In this document: positions 4,583 to 9,314 of the stretch, one piece after another
Layout of the letters: every line of letters begins with the position of its first letter
Numbering within the stretch: position 1 is the first letter of the stretch
Assembly: GCA_902495305.1 (NCBI GenBank)
Contig: CABUWG010000058.1
Coordinates: forward strand, 1-9,314
Source: an uncultured Pseudomonadota bacterium
Lineage (GTDB): Bacteria > Pseudomonadota > Alphaproteobacteria > RF32 > CAG-239
DNA length: 9,314 nt
Direction of reading: 5' to 3'
Translations under genes and position numbers: made by a program
The notes under the pieces: generated by a model
What the model was told of the DNA's origin: nothing
What the model saw: only the letters and a program-made list of their open reading frames with translations
Databases searched by the model: none

Positions 4583-6340
4583 ATGGAAACCAGCGTTACC
4601 GGATTTTTATGGAAATATACCAAAAAGCTCAAATTATGGTGCTTTCTGGTTGTTCTGACTTTTGCATTGGCAACGGTGCTGGGCAGAATGTTCAACTATT
4701 TCAGCGCCCGAATGGTAGACCTGATTGCTTCCGCGCCGGCAGATTCTCAAACCATGCACACGCTGCTTCTCCTCAGCGGCGGGATTTTTGCCGCCATCTC
4801 TCTCCAAAGTCTGGTCGAGATTGCACAGCGCCTGATAAACGTGCGCTTTATGCCTTACTATCTGAGCAAAGTCTCACGCGATTTGTTCAGCCATGCCCAC
4901 AAACATTCTTCTTCCTTTTTTGCGGAAGAAATGGCCGGAAACATCGCCGGCAAAATCAAAAATATCATCAACAATACCGAGCAGGCCTATTTTCATATTC
5001 TCTACGGCCTGCTGTCACCGATTTTGAGCTTTGTCATCAATATTGTATTTATCTATATGGTCAATGTCGAACTTGCGCTGTGTTTTACGGTTGTCACACT
5101 GCTTTTTGCCGCGCTGATGATCTGGCTCAAACGCAAACTTATCCCGTTTTCCGAGCGCAAAAACAAACTGAGTTCGGAAGCCACGGGTGTCATGGTTGAC
5201 AGCATTACCAACTCCGATTTGGTTAAGAACTTTAGCAATTACCTTTATGAAAAACACCGCTATTACAGCTCTGTTAATAAGATGATGAAAGCCCTGCGAA
5301 CGGAAGAACTGAAGTCCTCGCGCATCGACTATGCCGTCAAAGTCGTGTTTGACATCATGACGGTCAGCTTTATCCTGTTGGTCTTTTATTATTGGTATGC
5401 CCAAAATATCAGCGTCGGCGGCGTTGTGCTGGTTTTGTCGCTCATCAGCTCGATGATTCACGTCGTGGCCAATATCAGCATGTTTACCACGCGCTTTGTT
5501 CAGGTTGTCGGCGGCATCCGCGACGGTCTGAAACTTCTGGCCAAACCCTGCGAGGTAACGGACAAAGCCGGTGCGAAAAGCATTAAAATCAGCAAAGCCG
5601 ATATCCGGATTTGCAATTTGAACTATCACTATAAAGAAGCCAATGCTTTGTTTAAAGACTTTTCCCTGCATATCAAGGCCGGTGAAAAAATCGGTCTGGT
5701 CGGCCATTCCGGCTCGGGAAAATCTACGCTTGTCCGGCTGCTGTCACGCTACTATGACATTCAGTCCGGCGAGATTCTGATTGACGGGCAAAATATTGCC
5801 GCCGTGACGCAAGCCTCGCTGCGCCGCAATATTGCCCTGATTCCGCAAGACCCGAGCCTTTTTCACCGCAGCATAATGGAAAATATCCGCTACGGCCGGC
5901 TTTCTGCCACGGATGAAGAAGTTTACGAGGCCGCCCGACAGGCTTTCTGCCATGATTTTATCTTAAAAATGCCGCAGGGTTATGACAGCAAAGTCGGCGA
6001 GCGCGGCGTGATGCTCTCCGGCGGCGAGCGGCAGAGAATAGCCATTGCGCGGGCAATTTTGAAAAACGCCCCGATTTTGATTCTGGACGAGGCCACTTCG
6101 GCGCTGGACAGTGAGAGTGAACATTATATACAGGCATCATTAAGGAAGCTGATGGAAGGCAAAACCGTCATCGCCGTTGCGCACCGCTTGTCCACGCTGA
6201 AGGAAATGGACCGTATTGTCGTTATGGACAACGGCAAAATCATAGAAGAGGGGACGCATACGGCGCTGATTCGCAAAAAAGGCGCTTATTACGGGTTTTA
6301 TAATATGCAGGTTTCCGGTTTTGTGCAGGAGGCTCAATAG
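4583..6340 (+). CDS. ABC exporter half-transporter (membrane domain fused to ATPase domain)
   Basis: This 585-residue type I ABC exporter of the MsbA/multidrug layout would act as a dimer in the inner membrane to pump out a hydrophobic substrate. Six membrane helices occupy roughly residues 18-310. The ATPase domain follows, with every motif intact: Walker A GHSGSGKST (374-382), Q-loop Gln422, signature LSGGERQ (478-484), Walker B ILILDE ending at Glu503, D-loop SALD (506-509) and switch His534. It should therefore be active. The ATG at 4583 has GGAGA at 4573-4577. Length is normal for a half-transporter. Substrate cannot be told from sequence; no dedicated partner gene lies next to it. The next gene starts 62 bases downstream. 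Confidence 0.95.
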   Translation: METSVTGFLWKYTKKLKLWCFLVVLTFALATVLGRMFNYFSARMVDLIASAPADSQTMHTLLLLSGGIFAAISLQSLVEIAQRLINVRFMPYYLSKVSRDLFSHAHKHSSSFFAEEMAGNIAGKIKNIINNTEQAYFHILYGLLSPILSFVINIVFIYMVNVELALCFTVVTLLFAALMIWLKRKLIPFSERKNKLSSEATGVMVDSITNSDLVKNFSNYLYEKHRYYSSVNKMMKALRTEELKSSRIDYAVKVVFDIMTVSFILLVFYYWYAQNISVGGVVLVLSLISSMIHVVANISMFTTRFVQVVGGIRDGLKLLAKPCEVTDKAGAKSIKISKADIRICNLNYHYKEANALFKDFSLHIKAGEKIGLVGHSGSGKSTLVRLLSRYYDIQSGEILIDGQNIAAVTQASLRRNIALIPQDPSLFHRSIMENIRYGRLSATDEEVYEAARQAFCHDFILKMPQGYDSKVGERGVMLSGGERQRIAIARAILKNAPILILDEATSALDSESEHYIQASLRKLMEGKTVIAVAHRLSTLKEMDRIVVMDNGKIIEEGTHTALIRKKGAYYGFYNMQVSGFVQEAQ

Positions 6341-6402
6341 TTTTTTAACAAAATTGCGCTATATTGTCCTAAATTGAAACAATAATAATCCGGAGTTGTG
6401 CC

Positions 6403-7479
6403 ATGCGCGAAAAGTTAAAATTTGTTTGGGATGCAGTCAGTTATGCTTTTTCAGGTCTCTCCAAAGCGTTAGAACCGGTCACGGCACCGCTTTGCGCCCT
6501 GCGGGAAAAACTGGCCGCCGCTTATTATCAGAAAACCGAACTGCATTTAACCGTGCACGGCCGCCTGCGCGAGCAGATTATTTCCGGAAAGCTGCTCCTT
6601 GTTGCACGTATTTTTCTGATCTTTTTTATGATTGCACAGGCCTTTGCCGTCTATCATGTCATCCCGCGCATGAACGTTCTGATTGCCATGCTGATTTTGT
6701 ATCTTCCGCTGTCAATTCTGGTCATCCGCGGCTATCGGCTGGCACTTCTTCTGGTTATTCCGATATCATTTTACATTATGGTGCGCTACCAGCTGCAAAA
6801 TTATGTCACCATAACGGTCGGTTCGTCTTGCACGCTGCTTTTGCTGCTGCTGAGTTATTTTAACTTCAAGCTGGAAAACACCAAAAGCCTGTTGCAGCGT
6901 CAGGGGCTGCTGCCCAAACCGGAAGGGACGTTTTGGCGCGACTTTGCGTTTTCTCTGCTGTTGTTCGGCATTTTGAGCGTCTATACCACACTATATAACA
7001 ACATGCAGGAAAAAGCCCGTAAAGAAGCGCTCGAGCAGGCACAGAAAAACCTGATGGAAGCCGCCGGCTATGTTGTCTATCACCAGCGGGCATACAGCGA
7101 TTATTGCAAAAAAGAAGGCTGGCAGGTCAAGCTTTATCCGCAGGCTTTCAACGACAAGTTTGCCGCCGAAGTCAAAAATATAGAAATCAAACTGTCCGAG
7201 CAGCAAAACAGTCTGAAGAAAATTTATGACAACGCCCGCGGCACCAATTGGTCAAAAACCTTGCGTCAGGTCGCCAAAGAAATTAATAATATCCGCGAAG
7301 ACGCTATTATCCGCCGCTTTGCCAAAGAACTCAAACTTCCTGTCGCGGAAGTCAGAATGACTTCGGAAATGGATGATACCATGACAATGAAAGAAGCCTG
7401 CAAACTGTTTGATGAAGAACACGACAAATATCTTGCCGCCGATCGTCCGGAGTTTGGGGTTATTTCCATGTTTAAGTAA
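6403..7479 (+). CDS. Unrecognised membrane protein with five helices and a helical C-terminal domain
   Basis: I do not recognise this 358-residue protein. After a charged, amphipathic N-terminus (1-62) there are about five membrane helices (64-84, 91-108, 112-128, 134-153, 180-197). The remaining 160 residues are soluble, helical and charged, with coiled-coil-like stretches near 200-225 and 255-310. With an inside N-terminus, an odd number of helices would place this domain in the periplasm; it has two cysteines (235 and 333) that could then pair. The ATG at 6403 has GGAG at 6392-6395. The gap before it holds an A+T-rich TATATT at about 6360 but no clear promoter. The SpmAB-like gene begins 9 bases after its stop, so the two are probably one transcript, and a shared membrane role is possible. 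Confidence 0.85.
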   Translation: MREKLKFVWDAVSYAFSGLSKALEPVTAPLCALREKLAAAYYQKTELHLTVHGRLREQIISGKLLLVARIFLIFFMIAQAFAVYHVIPRMNVLIAMLILYLPLSILVIRGYRLALLLVIPISFYIMVRYQLQNYVTITVGSSCTLLLLLLSYFNFKLENTKSLLQRQGLLPKPEGTFWRDFAFSLLLFGILSVYTTLYNNMQEKARKEALEQAQKNLMEAAGYVVYHQRAYSDYCKKEGWQVKLYPQAFNDKFAAEVKNIEIKLSEQQNSLKKIYDNARGTNWSKTLRQVAKEINNIREDAIIRRFAKELKLPVAEVRMTSEMDDTMTMKEACKLFDEEHDKYLAADRPEFGVISMFK

Positions 7480-7488
7480 GGGGGAACA

Positions 7489-8715
7489 ATGCTGAACTTT
7501 ATCTGGGCCGGATTTTTTCTGGCCGCCTTTGCCGCCGCGTTATACCAAAGCCTGTGGCTGGGCAACGGGACAATCTGGACAGATTTGGTCACGGCGGTTT
7601 TTTCTTCTTCCAAAAACGCTTTCAGCATTTCGTTAAACCTGACCGGCATTTTATGCCTTTGGCTCGGCTTGCTGAAAATTGCCGAGAAAGCCGGCTTGAC
7701 CGAAGCGCTGGCTCGCCTGCTGCAACCGCTGTTCCGGCGGATACTGCCGGAAGTTCCCGCCAATCATCCCGCCTTGTCCTCCATTGTCATGAACATGGCG
7801 GCCAATGTACTCGGACTGGATAACGCCGCCACGCCGATGGGACTGAAGGCCATGGAACAATTGCAAAGCCTGAACCCGCATAAAGACCGCGCCAGCAATG
7901 CGCAGGTACTGTTTATGGTCATCAACGCTTCGGCGGTGACACTGATTCCCATCACGATTTTGATGTATCGTTCCGAGCTGGGGTCTGCCAATCCGACAGC
8001 TGTTTTTATGCCGATATTGTTTGCAACGTCCGTATCGACGCTTGTTGGTTTTTTGAGTGTGGCCTGGGTGCAAAAGCTGAAAATATTTAATCCGGTCGTT
8101 GCCGCCTATCTTGGTGGTTTTGCCGTTTTTGTCGGTACGGTTGCGTGGTATTTTAACAGCCTGCCGGAAAGTTCCAGATTGCAGACTTCCGCCGCTTGGG
8201 GCAATTTTATCCTTTTCGGCTTCATCATTTTGTTTATTGCCGCCGGCCTGATAAAAAAGCTCAACGTTTATGAAACCTTTATTACCGGTGCCAAAGAAGG
8301 TTTTGATATTGCCGTCAGAATAATCCCTTATTTGGTAGCTATGCTGGTGGCTGTTGCGGTTTTGCGTGCTGGCGGCGTGCTGGATATGATAGTGCTGGGT
8401 TTTGAAAAATTTTTTGGCGAGCTGGGCTGGAATACAAACTTTGTTAAAGCCTTGCCGACAGCCTTGCTAAAACCGCTGTCCGGCAGCGGCGCAAGAGCCA
8501 TGATGATAGAAACCATGCAGACTTACGGCGCAGACAGCTTTCCGGCCTTTGTCGCGTCAGTTGTTCAGGGCTCGACCGAAACCACCTTTTACGTCTTGGC
8601 AGTTTATTTCGGTGCCGTAAAAATCAGCAGGGTCGGTGCGGCGCTTCCTTGCGCTTTGCTGGCAGATTTAGCCGGAATTGTCGCCGCCGTTTATTTTTCT
8701 TATCTGTTCTTTTAG
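7489..8715 (+). CDS. Fused SpmA/SpmB-type nucleoside-recognition (Gate) domain membrane protein
   Basis: The N-terminal half is SpmA-like, with NMAANVLGLDNAATP (102-116). The C-terminal half is SpmB-like, with the Gate-domain segment FDIAVRIIPYLVAML (272-286), PTALLKPLSGSGARAM (323-338) and GSTETTFYVLAVYFGA (361-376). Bacillus encodes these as two spore maturation proteins; single-chain fusions of about 400 residues are known in non-sporulating Gram-negative bacteria, where their job is not well defined. The domain is shared with nucleoside transporters, so transport or membrane gating is suspected. Several hydrophobic helices are spread over the whole length. ATG 7489 follows AAGGGGG (7478-7484), right after the stop of the previous gene. 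The TAG stop overlaps the TAA of the convergent cysteine-rich gene by 2 bases, the two genes sharing TTAG at 8712-8715 with no room for a terminator. Confidence 0.92.
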   Translation: MLNFIWAGFFLAAFAAALYQSLWLGNGTIWTDLVTAVFSSSKNAFSISLNLTGILCLWLGLLKIAEKAGLTEALARLLQPLFRRILPEVPANHPALSSIVMNMAANVLGLDNAATPMGLKAMEQLQSLNPHKDRASNAQVLFMVINASAVTLIPITILMYRSELGSANPTAVFMPILFATSVSTLVGFLSVAWVQKLKIFNPVVAAYLGGFAVFVGTVAWYFNSLPESSRLQTSAAWGNFILFGFIILFIAAGLIKKLNVYETFITGAKEGFDIAVRIIPYLVAMLVAVAVLRAGGVLDMIVLGFEKFFGELGWNTNFVKALPTALLKPLSGSGARAMMIETMQTYGADSFPAFVASVVQGSTETTFYVLAVYFGAVKISRVGAALPCALLADLAGIVAAVYFSYLFF

Positions 8716-9314
8716 CAACAAGGGCTGCTCATGCCCTGACGGGCTGCATTGCAGGCCGCCCAGCCGTTATAGCCGCCGCTGGCGTCACGATAAGTTTCCC
8801 ATGACTTGGTACTGCCGGAATAAGTCGTACATTCGTGAATCGTACCGCACCGGACATAGTTAATGTCGGTACCGTCCCAGTGAGTATCGCACCAGCCGTT
8901 GCAATTTTCTTCCCTTGTTGTCGTTCCTGATTTGCAGGAATCACTGGAGTTACAGGACCGGCATGCCGAACAGCACGGACAAGTCGAAGCGCAACCGTAC
9001 TCGCAGGTTACGTGAGAAGAATGGGAACAACAGGCGGAACAGCGATTACAAGTGCCGCCGCAGCCGTCAGAGATTGTATAAGAACCGCAGGAACATCCCC
9101 ATTCGTCCGAGCACCTTGGCGTACAGCAGGATTCGTAATTATAACAAGATTTTGTTCCGCAGCCGTTTGTGGTGCGCGAAGAACATCCCGTCGGGTCAGA
9201 AGAATAAGGATAAGAAGACGGACAGTTCATGTTACAGGTGTAATAACAGGTATATTCGCAGCCGTCTGTTCCGTTTGTGCCGTAAGACGACGGCGTCAGA
9301 GAAGTATAAGACGG
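8712..9314 (-). CDS. Cysteine-rich, probably secreted protein, partial (5' end outside window)
   Basis: The 200 residues visible contain 32 cysteines (16%) and are otherwise rich in Ser, Thr, Gly, Asn and Tyr. Cysteines occur as CC pairs and CxC or CxxC groups, densest in the stretch with CGGTCNRCSACC and TCPCCSACRSC, and thin out toward the C-terminus, which ends SSPCC. Near the edge a PSSY segment appears twice about 24 residues apart (PSSYGTNGTDGC, then CPSSYPYSSDPTGC), hinting at degenerate internal repeats. Such composition suggests a disulfide-stabilised extracellular or surface protein. Similar proteins occur, to my recollection, in uncultured gut alphaproteobacteria. The frame stays open to the window edge, so the Met at 9230 is internal and the true start, with any signal peptide, lies beyond. 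A metal-binding protein is a less likely alternative. Confidence 0.75.
   Translation of the reverse strand, partial: PSYTSLTPSSYGTNGTDGCEYTCYYTCNMNCPSSYPYSSDPTGCSSRTTNGCGTKSCYNYESCCTPRCSDEWGCSCGSYTISDGCGGTCNRCSACCSHSSHVTCEYGCASTCPCCSACRSCNSSDSCKSGTTTREENCNGWCDTHWDGTDINYVRCGTIHECTTYSGSTKSWETYRDASGGYNGWAACNAARQGMSSPCC

Noticed and set aside
5015..5707. 230-codon - strand frame inside the ABC transporter gene
   Set aside because: It lies wholly opposite a well-supported gene with intact motifs and has a composition typical of an antisense shadow.
9228..9230. Met at 9230 as the start of the cysteine-rich gene
   Set aside because: The frame continues to the window edge with the same cysteine-rich composition, so this Met is internal.

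Overview
The window reads as chromosomal DNA of a Gram-negative bacterium, most likely an alphaproteobacterium of an uncultured, possibly gut-associated lineage. This is an inference: the housekeeping proteins are of proteobacterial type, base composition is moderate (about 50% G+C in most genes), and the very cysteine-rich protein at the right edge is of a kind I associate with such genomes. No rRNA, tRNA, CRISPR array or transposase gene was found.

Layout. Positions 1-339 hold no secure gene: a terminator-like hairpin near 70-91, then about 250 bases of strongly purine-rich DNA with short lysine-rich open frames. Next come tgt (340-1464, + strand) and a LOG-family gene with a long C-terminal extension (1467-2411, +). 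They are 2 bases apart and look like one operon. From 2412 to 3928 lies an unusual small cassette. A membrane-anchored small protein (2617-3069, +) and a lysozyme-like peptidoglycan hydrolase (3055-3678, -) face each other and overlap by 15 bases at their 3' ends. A nearly identical ~75-base direct repeat, carrying two terminator hairpins that work on the - strand, lies on each side of the pair. The middle of the cassette drops to about 28% G+C. A DUF5662-like gene (3929-4435, -) follows, with a near-perfect promoter and its own terminator.

From 4583 three + strand genes follow: a complete ABC exporter half-transporter (4583-6340), an unrecognised five-helix membrane protein with a helical C-terminal domain (6403-7479), and a fused SpmA/SpmB-type nucleoside-recognition membrane protein (7489-8715). 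The last two are 9 bases apart and probably co-transcribed. A partial cysteine-rich protein gene (8712-9314, -) converges on the last gene with a 4-base stop-codon overlap and runs off the right edge.

How it works together. Tgt makes the queuosine precursor modification in tRNA. The LOG protein probably cleaves nucleoside monophosphates. The most interesting unit is the convergent pair: a murein-hydrolase-like protein without a signal peptide, opposite a membrane-anchored, probably periplasmic protein with weak resemblance to LprI-type lysozyme inhibitors. This suggests a toxin/effector and inhibitor (immunity) pair. The placement of promoters and terminators predicts that each transcript can run antisense to the other gene, and that the hydrolase message must pass two terminators in its own leader.
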